Source: Burkholderiaceae bacterium
GTDB lineage: Bacteria; Pseudomonadota; Gammaproteobacteria; Burkholderiales; Burkholderiaceae_C
Direction of reading: 5' to 3'
Length of the DNA stretch: 38,243 bases
Assembly: GCA_017848435.1 (NCBI GenBank)
Contig: JAFEHU010000015.1
Span: 1-38,243 of the forward strand
The notes beneath the pieces are model-generated. The model searched no databases, was not told the origin of the DNA, and saw only the letters and a program-made list of their open reading frames with translations. The first letter of the stretch is position 1. Each line of letters begins with the position of its first letter. Shown here in pieces: positions 26,820-34,461 of this stretch. A program made the translations under genes and the position numbers.

Positions 26820-27266
26820 ATGTTGGCATTCACTGCGCTGCTGGGGGGACTGGTGTTTGGGCTTGGCTTGTTGCTTTCAGGCATGGCGAACCCGGCCAAG
26901 GTGTTGGCGTTTCTGGACCTGGCCGGGCCCTGGGACCCGTCGCTGGCGCTGGTGATGGTGGGCGCGATTGCCGTTGGCCTGCTGGCCTTTGCGCTGGCCC
27001 GTGGCCGCCAGGTCTCGCTGCTGGGTGTGTCCATGCGGCTGCCCAGTGCGGGGCAGATTGACCGCCGGCTGGTGGTGGGCAGCACGCTGTTTGGTGTGGG
27101 CTGGGGCCTGGCCGGGTTTTGTCCCGGGCCGGCACTGGTGGCGCTGGGCATGGGCAACGGCAAGGCGCTGGTGTTCACGCTGGCGATGCTGGCGGGCATG
27201 GGGTTGTTCGAGGTGCTGGAGAAGCGCCGGGCCAGCAGGTCTGCCGACACCGGTGCGCAGCCATGA
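26820..27266 (+). CDS. YeeE/YedE-family sulfur transporter half (PmpB-like, DUF6691)
   Basis: Membrane protein of 148 residues with about four helices. It begins MLAFTALLGGLVFGLGLLLS and GMANPAKVLAFLDLAGPWDP, and carries GFCPGPALVALG, the Cys motif of the second half of the YeeE fold. It starts 10 bases after the first half and is expected to form a heteromer with it. Its end overlaps the DUF599 gene by 4 bases (ATGA). Pairs like this are frequent downstream of BigR-like regulators. Confidence 0.9.
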   Translation: MLAFTALLGGLVFGLGLLLSGMANPAKVLAFLDLAGPWDPSLALVMVGAIAVGLLAFALARGRQVSLLGVSMRLPSAGQIDRRLVVGSTLFGVGWGLAGFCPGPALVALGMGNGKALVFTLAMLAGMGLFEVLEKRRASRSADTGAQP

Positions 27267-27913
27267 CCGACACCACCAGCTGGGTCGCCGCCGCCGTGAC
27301 CGTGGGCCTGCTGGCCCTGTATGAAATCGGTCTGGCAATTGCCCAGCGCCGCAACCCGGCGCTGCTGGCCCGTTCGGCGCATGCCGAGCTGCGCGAGGAA
27401 TGGCTGATGGCGGTCTCTGCACAACACGGCAGCGAGATCCTGGCGGTGCAAACCCTGCGCAACTCGGTGATGTCGGCGACCATGATCGCTTCCACCGGCG
27501 CCCTGGGGTTGATGGGCACCGTGACACTGGCTGCGCCGTCGCTGCACGCCAGTCTGGGTGCTGGCGCAGCGCCTGTGCTGACCGCCCGTCTGGCGTTGGA
27601 GCTGGTGTTGCTGACGCTGTTGTTCGCCTCGCTGGTGAGTTCGCTGATGTCTGTGCGCTACTACAACCACACCGGTTTTGTGGCCGGCATGCCCGTGGAC
27701 TGCGCAGCACGTCGCAAGTGGGCCAGTGCGGGCATCACCTACGTTCGCAGGGCGGGCATTCTGTACAGCTGGAGCCTGCGCCACCTGATTCTGGTGGCGC
27801 CGATTGTGGCGTCCATCCTGCACCCCATGGCCGGGCCTGTGGCGGCCCTGCTGGTCGTGGCGGTGCTGTTCAGCTTTGACCGATTCACCACCGATGCGCG
27901 CACTGATCGTTGA
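27263..27913 (+). CDS. DUF599-family membrane protein
   Basis: Protein of 216 residues with about four hydrophobic segments: an N-terminal anchor, two central helices (about 70-90 and 108-133) and one near the C-terminus. It matches the DUF599 pattern: REEWLMAVSAQHGSEILAVQTLRNSVMSATMIAS, then SLMSVRYYNHTGFVAGMP and a C-terminal FDR. No function is known for the family. It overlaps the previous gene by 4 bases and the next one (response regulator) by 20 bases, so it is inside one operon with sulfur transport and signalling genes. That context hints at a link to sulfur stress but proves nothing. Confidence 0.85.
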   Translation: MTDTTSWVAAAVTVGLLALYEIGLAIAQRRNPALLARSAHAELREEWLMAVSAQHGSEILAVQTLRNSVMSATMIASTGALGLMGTVTLAAPSLHASLGAGAAPVLTARLALELVLLTLLFASLVSSLMSVRYYNHTGFVAGMPVDCAARRKWASAGITYVRRAGILYSWSLRHLILVAPIVASILHPMAGPVAALLVVAVLFSFDRFTTDARTDR

Positions 27914-28568
27914 AGACGACTTCCTGCTGGGCGATGCGCTGGCCACGGGCCTGCGCCAGCTCAGCCATGTGGTGGACTGGTTCCGCAATGGCCAGGAAGC
28001 CGACGCGGCCCTGGCCAGCACCGCCTACGACGCGGTGGTGCTGGATCTGGGCCTGCCCGGTGGCGACGGCATGGTCTGGCTGGGCCGCTGGCGTGGCCGC
28101 GGTCTGGGCCTGCCGATCCTGATCCTCACCGCGCGCGATGGCGTGGAACAGCGCGTTGCCGGGCTGGACGCCGGTGCCGACGACTACCTTGTCAAGCCGA
28201 TCACCATCGACGAACTCAACGCCCGCCTGCGCGCGCTGGTCCGACGCAGCGCAGGGCGTGCGCAATCGGTCTGGCAGCACGGTGAGCTGTCCTACGACCC
28301 GGCCACCAAACAGGTGCATTGGCACCGGCAGCTGGTGGAACTGACCCGCCACGAACTCGCGTTGCTCGAAGCCCTGCTGGCACAACCCCAGCGCGTGCTG
28401 TCCAAAGACACACTGCAGGAAAAGCTTTACGACTGGCGCGGCGACGGCCCCGAGAGCAACACGCTGGAGGTGCATGTCCACCGCCTGCGCAAGAAGATCG
28501 ACCCGGGCATCGTGCGCACCGTGCGCGGCGTGGGCTACGCACTGGGTGCGGTGGACGCGCTGCCATGA
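27894..28568 (+). CDS. OmpR-family response regulator, QseB/PmrA-like
   Basis: DNA-binding response regulator of 224 residues. The receiver domain has E7-D8-D9, phospho-acceptor Asp51 in VVLDLGLPGGDGMVWL, and Lys in DDYLVKPITIDEL. The C-terminal winged helix ends in VRTVRGVGYALG. The LPGGDG and LVRRSAGR features are those of the QseB/PmrA/TctD group. ATG at 27894 lies inside the 3' end of the DUF599 gene (20-base overlap). The stop overlaps the kinase start by 4 bases (ATGA). As part of the bigR-like transcript, its level should rise when repression by persulfide sensing is relieved. Confidence 0.93.
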   Translation: MRALIVEDDFLLGDALATGLRQLSHVVDWFRNGQEADAALASTAYDAVVLDLGLPGGDGMVWLGRWRGRGLGLPILILTARDGVEQRVAGLDAGADDYLVKPITIDELNARLRALVRRSAGRAQSVWQHGELSYDPATKQVHWHRQLVELTRHELALLEALLAQPQRVLSKDTLQEKLYDWRGDGPESNTLEVHVHRLRKKIDPGIVRTVRGVGYALGAVDALP

Positions 28569-29905
28569 GCCTGCAACGCCGCATCCTGCTGTACCTGCTG
28601 GTTTGTGCGCCGCTGGTGTGGGCACTCGGGCTGGCGGTGTCGATCAACCGCGCGCAGCAGGAAGTCAACGAGCTGTTCGACACCGCGATGATCCACCTGG
28701 CACGGCAGATGCAGGCCACGCTGCACTTTTCCGGGTCGGGCGAAGCGGCACCCATGCGCGGTGGGGGTTCGCAGGGCGAGTCCGATGTGCGCGACCTGGC
28801 CATTGCCGTCTGGGACGCCAAAGGCAAGCTGCTGCTGTCCGACCGCGAAGGCGTTGAGCTCACCCGCCGACCCGATGCCGCCGGCTTTGTGGTGGACGAC
28901 ATCAAGGGCGAGGCCTGGCGCGTTTACTACCTGCAGTCCGCGGCGGGCGAATGGTTGGTGGCCGCTGGCCAAAAGGTCGAGGAACGCGACGAGTTGGTCT
29001 TCAGCCTCACCGCCAGTCAGATCGTGCCCTGGCTGCTGCTGTTGCCATTGCTGCTGCTGGCCATGGTCTGGGCGGTGCGCCGCGCCCTGCTGCCAGTGCG
29101 CCAGCTCACCTCTGAGCTGCAGGCCCGCGACGCCGCCGACCTGCGCCCGGTGCCCAACACCCACACGCCAGTGGAATTGCAGCCGCTGGTGGGCGCGATG
29201 AACGGCCTGTTCACCCGGATCGAAGACACGCTGGCACGGGAGCGCCGCTTCACCGCCGACGCCGCGCACGAACTGCGCACGCCGCTGGCGGTGCTGCGCG
29301 CCCAGTGGGACGTGGTGCGCCGCGCGGCCGGGCCGGAACGCGCCAGCGCCGAAGCCAAGCTCACCGCCGGCATGGACCGCATGGACCGGCTGGTGACGCA
29401 GATGCTGGCCCTGTCCCGCGTGGAAGCCAGCACCACCCTGCCCTTGAGCGAAGAAGTTGATTGGCCAGCCACCGTGGCACAGGCCATCAACGACTGCCTG
29501 CCGCTGGCCGAACGCCGCCGTGTGGAACTGGCCTGCGACTGGCCGCCCGTTGGCCAGCACCCGCTGCCCTTGCTGGGCAGCCCGGCGCTGTTGACGGTGA
29601 TGCTGCGCAACCTGCTGGACAACGCGGTGCGTTACGCGCCCGAGGGCAGCCTGGTCACGCTGCGGTTCAGTCCCACCCAGCTGGTGGTGGACAACGCCGG
29701 CCCGCCGTTGAGCGCCGAACAGCTCGCCCGTTTGGGTGAGCGTTTCCACCGCCCCGAGGGGCAGGTCGAAACCGGCAGTGGGCTGGGCGTGTCCATCGTG
29801 CAGCGCATCGCCGCGCTGCATGGCCTCAGCGTGTCGTATGGGGCCAGTACAGGCGGCCAGGGCGTGCGCGTCACGCTCGCGTTTGACGCCGCGCCCAGCG
29901 CCTGA
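28565..29905 (+). CDS. Sensor histidine kinase, QseC-like
   Basis: Inner-membrane kinase of 446 residues. TM1 is near residues 9-27, followed by a periplasmic sensor region (about 30-155) of the 2CSK-N type seen in QseC/TctE relatives. TM2 (about 156-175) is rich in Leu. The H-box is FTADAAHELRTPLAVLRAQW with His235, the N-box NLLDNAVRYAPEG, and the G-box region ETGSGLGVSIVQRIAALHG. Complete. Translationally coupled to its regulator. The 3' end is 3 bases from the convergent TPR gene. Confidence 0.93.
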   Translation: MSLQRRILLYLLVCAPLVWALGLAVSINRAQQEVNELFDTAMIHLARQMQATLHFSGSGEAAPMRGGGSQGESDVRDLAIAVWDAKGKLLLSDREGVELTRRPDAAGFVVDDIKGEAWRVYYLQSAAGEWLVAAGQKVEERDELVFSLTASQIVPWLLLLPLLLLAMVWAVRRALLPVRQLTSELQARDAADLRPVPNTHTPVELQPLVGAMNGLFTRIEDTLARERRFTADAAHELRTPLAVLRAQWDVVRRAAGPERASAEAKLTAGMDRMDRLVTQMLALSRVEASTTLPLSEEVDWPATVAQAINDCLPLAERRRVELACDWPPVGQHPLPLLGSPALLTVMLRNLLDNAVRYAPEGSLVTLRFSPTQLVVDNAGPPLSAEQLARLGERFHRPEGQVETGSGLGVSIVQRIAALHGLSVSYGASTGGQGVRVTLAFDAAPSA

Positions 29906-29908
29906 GCG

Positions 29909-30586
29909 TCACTTGCTGCGGGTTTTGTCCAGCAGCTGGCGCACCTCTTCGCGGCGGCCGGTGTCGGCAATCTGCCGGCCCGAGCGGGCGGGCGCCTGCA
30001 GCGCACGTTCCAGGTAGGCCACGGCTTCTTCCGGACGCTTGGTGTCGACGAGGTATTCGGCGTAGAAGAAGTTCGGGTCAATGCCCTTGGGGTTGATGGC
30101 CAGCGCTTTTTGCAGCAGCTCTTTGGCCTTGGCCTTGTCGCCGAAACCGATCGGCCAGCCCGGTACTTTGTGGTACAGCACGCCCAGGCTGTTGTAGGCC
30201 GAGCCGTCCAGCACGTTGCCGTCGATCTGGATGGCGGATTCGTACAGCGCCTTGGCCTGCTTGGCCAGGCCCAACGCGCCCAGGCCGCCCTTCTCGCCTG
30301 CGTAGGTGCTGACGATGATGCCCTCCCACACCAGCGGCTCGGCGCGGCCGGGGTAGGCCTCGCTCACCTTGCGGGCCTTGGCGGCCAGCGCCTCAAAGCG
30401 CTTTTCACGCTCGGCGGCAGGCATCTGGTAGCGGATCACTTCCCAGTCGTGCTGCAGCTCGGTGACCGCGTCGTCCACTGGGGCGGCGTGGGCGGCCAGC
30501 GGCCAGGCAAAAGCCAGCGTGACGGCGGCGGCCACGGCGGTGGTGTGGGCCAGCCATTGGCGGCGGGTGGTGTGTGTTGTGGGCAT
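29909..30586 (-). CDS. Exported TPR-repeat protein, last gene of the hemolysin-family operon
   Basis: Protein of 225 residues with an N-terminal export signal (MPTTHTTRRQWLAHTTAVAAA, cut near AHAA). The TRRQWL start resembles a twin-arginine signal, but Sec export is equally possible. The body has TPR-like helical pairs, for example AKALYESAIQIDGNVLDGSAYNSLG, AKELLQKALAINPKGIDPNFFYAEYL and EEAVAYLERALQAP. ATG at 30586 follows AGGAG at correct spacing. It is 51 bases downstream of the SDR gene on the same strand and probably part of the same operon. It may act as a periplasmic scaffold; the partner is unknown. Confidence 0.82.
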   Translation of the reverse strand: MPTTHTTRRQWLAHTTAVAAAVTLAFAWPLAAHAAPVDDAVTELQHDWEVIRYQMPAAEREKRFEALAAKARKVSEAYPGRAEPLVWEGIIVSTYAGEKGGLGALGLAKQAKALYESAIQIDGNVLDGSAYNSLGVLYHKVPGWPIGFGDKAKAKELLQKALAINPKGIDPNFFYAEYLVDTKRPEEAVAYLERALQAPARSGRQIADTGRREEVRQLLDKTRSK

Positions 30587-30637
30587 GAAAGTCTCCTGTC
30601 GCGTGAAAAAGTGAAGGGGGTGTGGGGCGGGCCGCAG

Positions 30638-31432
30638 TCAGGCGGCGGGCAGGCTGTTGCGGTGCGTCTTGAAACTGCCATCCAGCCACTCGGGCACCAG
30701 GCCGTTCAGGCGGACGGCCAGCTTTTCCGGGAAGCCGAGGAAAGACTCCGCAGCCCCGCTCTCCAGCAACTGCAGCAGCGCGGTGGCGACCTGCTGGGCG
30801 CTGTCGGTGCGGGTGCCCGTGGCCTGGTTGTAGGCATCGACGCTGGCGTCGTTGAACTCGGTGCGGGTGCTGCGCGGTGCGAAGTACTGAACGCGGACCG
30901 ACGTACCTGCCAACTCGCGGCGCAGTGCCTCGGCGAAACCACGCAGGCCGAACTTGCTGGCGCTGTACACGCTGAAGCCCGGCAGGCCCAGCCGGCCGAG
31001 CGCCGAACCAACACAGACCACCTGCGCCTGGGGCAAAGCCCGCAGGTGCGGCAGCAGCGCCTGTGTCAGCAGCATGGGGGCCAGCAGGTTGGTCTGCAGC
31101 ACCTGCTGCATGGCGTGGGCGGGCACGCTGCCCAGCGCGCCAAAGCTGGGCAGCCCCGCGTTGTGAATGACCACGTTGGCGCCCCAGGCGGCAGCGGCCG
31201 TGGCCAGGGTGTTCAGCGCGGCGGGGTCGTTCAGGTCGGTGGCATGCCAGCCAAACTGGTCGGCCGGCCGCTGGGTGCGTTGGGCCAGTTCGCGCGCCAA
31301 TGCCGACAGGCGGGCCGGTGAGCGGCCCACCAGCATCAGCGCCGCACCGGCCTGCGCCAGCTGGCGTGCGGCGGCCTGGCCAATGCCACCGGTGGCACCG
31401 GTCAGCAGCACGCGGGCGGTGCTGGCTTTCAC
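30638..31432 (-). CDS. SDR-family oxidoreductase in the hemolysin-family operon
   Basis: Classical short-chain dehydrogenase of 264 residues. It has TGATGGIG for NAD(P) binding, HNAG in place of NNAG, catalytic Ser in CVGSALGRLG, and Tyr/Lys in YSASK. A C-terminal extension (about 215-264, LGFPEKLAVRLNGLVPEWLD) resembles the membrane- or lipid-interacting ends of SDRs acting on long-chain substrates. The start is GTG at 31432, overlapping the previous stop as GTGA. It fits a reductase step on the product of the preceding enzymes. Confidence 0.87.
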   Translation of the reverse strand: MKASTARVLLTGATGGIGQAAARQLAQAGAALMLVGRSPARLSALARELAQRTQRPADQFGWHATDLNDPAALNTLATAAAAWGANVVIHNAGLPSFGALGSVPAHAMQQVLQTNLLAPMLLTQALLPHLRALPQAQVVCVGSALGRLGLPGFSVYSASKFGLRGFAEALRRELAGTSVRVQYFAPRSTRTEFNDASVDAYNQATGTRTDSAQQVATALLQLLESGAAESFLGFPEKLAVRLNGLVPEWLDGSFKTHRNSLPAA

Positions 31433-32133
31433 GCCGGCACCTCGTCGCGGCGGGCGGCAGCGCTGGGGGCCGCGGGCGTGGCCTGCGGCAGCGGCAGGCT
31501 GCGGAACACGTCGCCGTACAGCCGGAAAAAAGCCCGTGCCGCGTGGACGATGGCGGCCTGGTCTTCCGGGCGTTCGATCTGGTCCATGAGCAGCGCAAAG
31601 TGGGCGGTGTGTTCCTGGTCCAGCGTGCCGTGCGAGCGCAGGTAGCTGAACGCAGCGTCTGGCAGGCCCAGGGGTTTCTGGATTTGTTCGGCGGCCATCA
31701 GCGCCAGCGAGACGCTGGTGCCTTCGAGCACATGCACCATGCCAAAAAAGCCCAGCGGGTTGCGGCGGGCGATGGTGTCGTAGGCGTAGGCCACCATGAC
31801 CTCGGTGGCGTGGCCAGGGGCGCCGTGGCGCACCGCCTGCGCGTCGGCACCGCAGGCTCGGATGTCGTTCAGGATCCACTCGTCGTGGCCCTGCTCTTCG
31901 TCGATGTACTCGTCCATCGCCGGGTTCAGCCAGGCGTGGTGTGTGGGCAGTGCGGCCTTGCAGGCGTGCAGCAGCGGCACGGTGTGGCGTACGTGGTGGT
32001 AGGCCTCGCGCAGGAAAGCGAGGTAGCTCGGCAGCGAGACTTCGCCGCGCAGGCAGCCCTGGATGATGGGCGTGCCGAGCAGGCCCAGGCGGGCGTCGGC
32101 GGTGTCTTCAAGCAAACGGGCGTGAAAGCGCAT
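31429..32133 (-). CDS. Heme-oxygenase-like diiron oxidase (HDO; TenA/PqqC-fold, 'iron-containing redox enzyme')
   Basis: All-helical protein of 234 residues. Candidate metal ligands lie in the expected order: Glu43/His47 (REAYHHVRH), Glu80 and His83 (DEEQGHDEW), Glu137 (HVLEGTS), Asp172 and His175 (HGTLDQEHTAHF). This set fits the HDO superfamily, whose studied members (UndA, BesC, SznF) use a diiron centre to cleave or oxygenate fatty or amino acids. ATG at 32133 is preferred over 32145 because GGAG precedes it at 6 bases. It follows the AMP-binding gene by 21 bases. The exact reaction here is unknown. Confidence 0.85.
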   Translation of the reverse strand: MRFHARLLEDTADARLGLLGTPIIQGCLRGEVSLPSYLAFLREAYHHVRHTVPLLHACKAALPTHHAWLNPAMDEYIDEEQGHDEWILNDIRACGADAQAVRHGAPGHATEVMVAYAYDTIARRNPLGFFGMVHVLEGTSVSLALMAAEQIQKPLGLPDAAFSYLRSHGTLDQEHTAHFALLMDQIERPEDQAAIVHAARAFFRLYGDVFRSLPLPQATPAAPSAAARRDEVPA

Positions 32134-32154
32134 TGGGTTCTCCATTTCAACAAT

Positions 32155-33606
32155 TCAAAGTTCGGTCACGGGTGTGGCCAGGCCCAACGCCACGGCATGG
32201 GTTGTGAGCACCTGCTGGCGCTGGGGCCGGCCGTTGGCGGTGGCCATGCCCGCCTCGGCGGTGAACGGGGCCTGCGCGCGCACCCAGTGCCGTACCTGGG
32301 CGTAGTCGGGCAGCTGGGCATTGGCCTGGGCCACGGCGCTTTGCAGGGCGGCGTCGGTGGTGCCGGCGACCATGGGCCACAGCACGGCACTGAGTTCGGG
32401 CTCGCCGTCGCCGAGCACCACGGCCTGGGCCACGGCGGGGTGGGCGCGCAGCCCGGTCTCGACCCATTCGGGCGAGACGTTGCGGCCAAAGGCGGTGATG
32501 AGCACGTGTTTCTTGCGGCCGTGCACGTGCACAAAGCCCTGGTCGTCGATGCGACCGAGGTCGCCGGTGGGCCACCACGCGGGCGGTGGGGTGGTGTCGC
32601 CCAGGTAGCCCAGGAACAGGCTGCCAGCCACCTCCAGCTCGCCATCGGCGGCCACGCGCACTTGCGCATGGGGCAGTGCGCGGCCAGCCGAGCCAGGCCG
32701 GTCGGCACCGGGGAGGTTGAGCGTTTGCACCGACGCGCCTTCCGACAGGCCGTAGCCCTCGTAGGCCGGAATGCCACAAGCCCGGGCCGCTTGCAGCAGG
32801 CCTTCGCCCACGGCCGCACCGCCCACGGCCACGAACTTCAGGCTGGCCGGTGCCGTCTGCCGGGTGTGTTGCAGGTAACCGACCCAGGCGCGCAGCATCT
32901 GCGGCAGCAGGATGGTGCTGTGCGGCTGGTGCCGGGCCACGGTGGCGTTGAACAGCGCCGCGTCAAAACTGGAAGAACCCACCAGCCCCAGTTGCTGCAG
33001 CGGCAGGGTGACCAGCGTGGCGCCCCGGCGCAGCGGGGCCAGCACACCGGCCAGGTTTTCCAGCAGCACCGCGAACGGCAGCGCGCACAGGTGGCGGCGG
33101 ATGTCCAGCGGGGCCATGGCGACCACCAGGCCTTCGGCCACCTGGGCCATGCCGGCGGCGCTCAGGCACACGCCCTTGGGCGCGCCAGTGGTGCCGGAGG
33201 TGAAGGTGATCTTGGCGGTGCCGGGCGGCAGCACCACCGGCATGGCGGGCAGGCGCAGCCAGGCCAGGGGCTGCCCGGCCACGGTGCAGGGCTCGTGGGG
33301 CACCGGCCATTGGGCGGCCAGCGCGGGGTGGGTGAGCAGCGTGTCCACGCCGGCGGCCTGGAGCGCATGCTGCACCTGGGCCGCGGTGAAAAACACCGGC
33401 AACGGCACATGCACCACACCGGCCTGGGCGGCGGCCTGGTCGGCCACCACCCAGGCAGCGCTGTTGTCCATCAGCGTGGCCAACACGCGGGTCTGGCGCG
33501 CCTGGAGTTGGGCGGCCAATGCGCTGGCCTGGGTGTTCAGGTCGGTGGGGCTGAGGGTTTGGCGGCCATCGTCCAGGGCCACAGCCTGCGGCAGGTGGGC
33601 GGGCAT
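32155..33606 (-). CDS. AMP-binding (acyl-adenylate-forming) enzyme with altered catalytic Lys motif
   Basis: Adenylate-forming enzyme of 483 residues, shorter than typical acyl-CoA synthetases. Motifs seen: the P-loop TFTSGTTGAPKGV (about 135-147), the YEGYGLSEG motif (A5), WWPTGDLGRID (A7) and the hinge GRKKHVLITAFGRNVSPEW (A8). The C-terminal A10 motif, normally containing the catalytic Lys (xGK), reads TANGRPQRQQV, with Arg in that place. It would activate a carboxylic acid as an acyl-adenylate; whether it forms a CoA thioester is unclear. ATG at 33606 overlaps the upstream stop (TGATG). The partner genes suggest a biosynthetic rather than degradative role. Confidence 0.88.
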   Translation of the reverse strand: MPAHLPQAVALDDGRQTLSPTDLNTQASALAAQLQARQTRVLATLMDNSAAWVVADQAAAQAGVVHVPLPVFFTAAQVQHALQAAGVDTLLTHPALAAQWPVPHEPCTVAGQPLAWLRLPAMPVVLPPGTAKITFTSGTTGAPKGVCLSAAGMAQVAEGLVVAMAPLDIRRHLCALPFAVLLENLAGVLAPLRRGATLVTLPLQQLGLVGSSSFDAALFNATVARHQPHSTILLPQMLRAWVGYLQHTRQTAPASLKFVAVGGAAVGEGLLQAARACGIPAYEGYGLSEGASVQTLNLPGADRPGSAGRALPHAQVRVAADGELEVAGSLFLGYLGDTTPPPAWWPTGDLGRIDDQGFVHVHGRKKHVLITAFGRNVSPEWVETGLRAHPAVAQAVVLGDGEPELSAVLWPMVAGTTDAALQSAVAQANAQLPDYAQVRHWVRAQAPFTAEAGMATANGRPQRQQVLTTHAVALGLATPVTEL

Positions 33607-34250
33607 CAGGCGTTGCCCCCGTGGCGGGCCTGGCGGCGCGCCAGTTGTTGCAGGGCCTGGCGCAGGTGGCCGGCCAGCACCACCGGGCGGTGGTCGTAGT
33701 AGCTGCCCCAGTGCGCGGCCTCGTGGCCCAGCGCGGCCGGGTCGGCGGTGCCAAGCGCCAGTGGCGTGACGCCGATGCGCACAAACAGGTGGCGCAGCTC
33801 GGCGGTGAGTGTGCTCACCACCCACTGAAAGCCTTGCGTGGCGAGGTGGGGCCCGAGCAGCAGGATCAGCCGGCGGCCCTCGCCTGGCCGGTCAGACGCG
33901 AGGTGGCCGACCTCCACCACGCCCTGGCGCTGGACCGGCCCGTCGGTGGCGCTGCCCAGCAGCGACTCGACCGGTGCGTCGAGGTAACGCTCCAGAAACA
34001 GCGGGCCACCCTGGGCGTTGCGGTAACCGGCCGCCGCGACGATGCCGCTGGCGTCGCGCAGGCTGACCAGCACCGGCGCAAACCCCTGCACCTGGGCGCC
34101 GTAGTGGCTGGCATAGATGCCGCGGATGTACGCCTCGACTTCCGCGCGTTGCGGGTCGTCCGGGGTGTGGACAACCAGGCGTGGCGCAGCCGGAGCCCGC
34201 ACCTCGTCGGGGATATCGGCGCCGTCGTGTGAAGACAAGGCCATGAACAT
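33606..34250 (-). CDS. Thermostable-hemolysin-family protein (GNAT/LuxI-like fold)
   Basis: Protein of 214 residues of the family named after the Vibrio delta-thermostable hemolysin. Despite the name, the sequence looks like a LuxI/GNAT-type acyltransferase: APVLVSLRDASGIVAAAGYR, FLERYLDAPVESLLG, then VEVGHLAS, the position of the ELGR-type strand, and a C-terminal GSYYDHRPVVLAG. No signal peptide is present, which argues against a secreted toxin. ATG at 34250 has a strong ribosome site (AAGGAGG). It is the first gene of the five-gene operon. An acyl-transfer role on an activated acid from the AMP-binding partner is inference. Confidence 0.83.
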   Translation of the reverse strand: MFMALSSHDGADIPDEVRAPAAPRLVVHTPDDPQRAEVEAYIRGIYASHYGAQVQGFAPVLVSLRDASGIVAAAGYRNAQGGPLFLERYLDAPVESLLGSATDGPVQRQGVVEVGHLASDRPGEGRRLILLLGPHLATQGFQWVVSTLTAELRHLFVRIGVTPLALGTADPAALGHEAAHWGSYYDHRPVVLAGHLRQALQQLARRQARHGGNA

Positions 34251-34356
34251 GGAACCTCCTTGAAGCCCTTGCACGGAACAATGTGCAAGCGTTGGAGGCC
34301 ATGCTAGGCAGCGGACATGAACACCACCTTAAGCCAGCAGGTGCGCGGTGGTGTTG

Positions 34357-34430
34357 GTTGCTATGTTTTGTATAGCTGAATCGCCATATTTCACTAAGGC
34401 TCGCAGGCCATTTGGCTTGAAAACAACCAT
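34357..34430. repeat. Dispersed hairpin repeat, copy B (intergenic)
   Basis: Reference copy for the family. It has a hairpin end GCTAT (34360-34364) with ATAGC (34372-34376), the block ATCGCCATATTTCACT (34380-34395) shared exactly with copy C, and GGCTTGAAAA (34414-34423) shared exactly with copy A. It lies between the hemolysin-family operon start and the GST gene end. It also has an ATG near each end on opposite strands, opening frames similar to those used at copies A and C, but no recognised gene is attached here. Confidence 0.85.
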
Positions 34431-34461
34431 GAAGCGGCCTTCTGCGCCGCTTTTCAAGGCT

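Noticed and set aside
30590-30640. Possible regulatory element between SDR and TPR genes
   Set aside because: The 51-base gap holds only the AGGAG site for the TPR gene; I found no convincing stem or promoter.
31300-33699. 799-codon open frame on the plus strand opposite the AMP-binding and HDO genes
   Set aside because: Same kind of shadow: Gly/His/Val-rich, no domain, no ribosome site, and the minus strand holds well-conserved enzymes.
33606-34250. Reading the thermostable-hemolysin-family gene as a toxin
   Set aside because: No signal peptide or membrane-inserting segment is visible, and the neighbours are biosynthetic enzymes; the family name comes from an early Vibrio phenotype.
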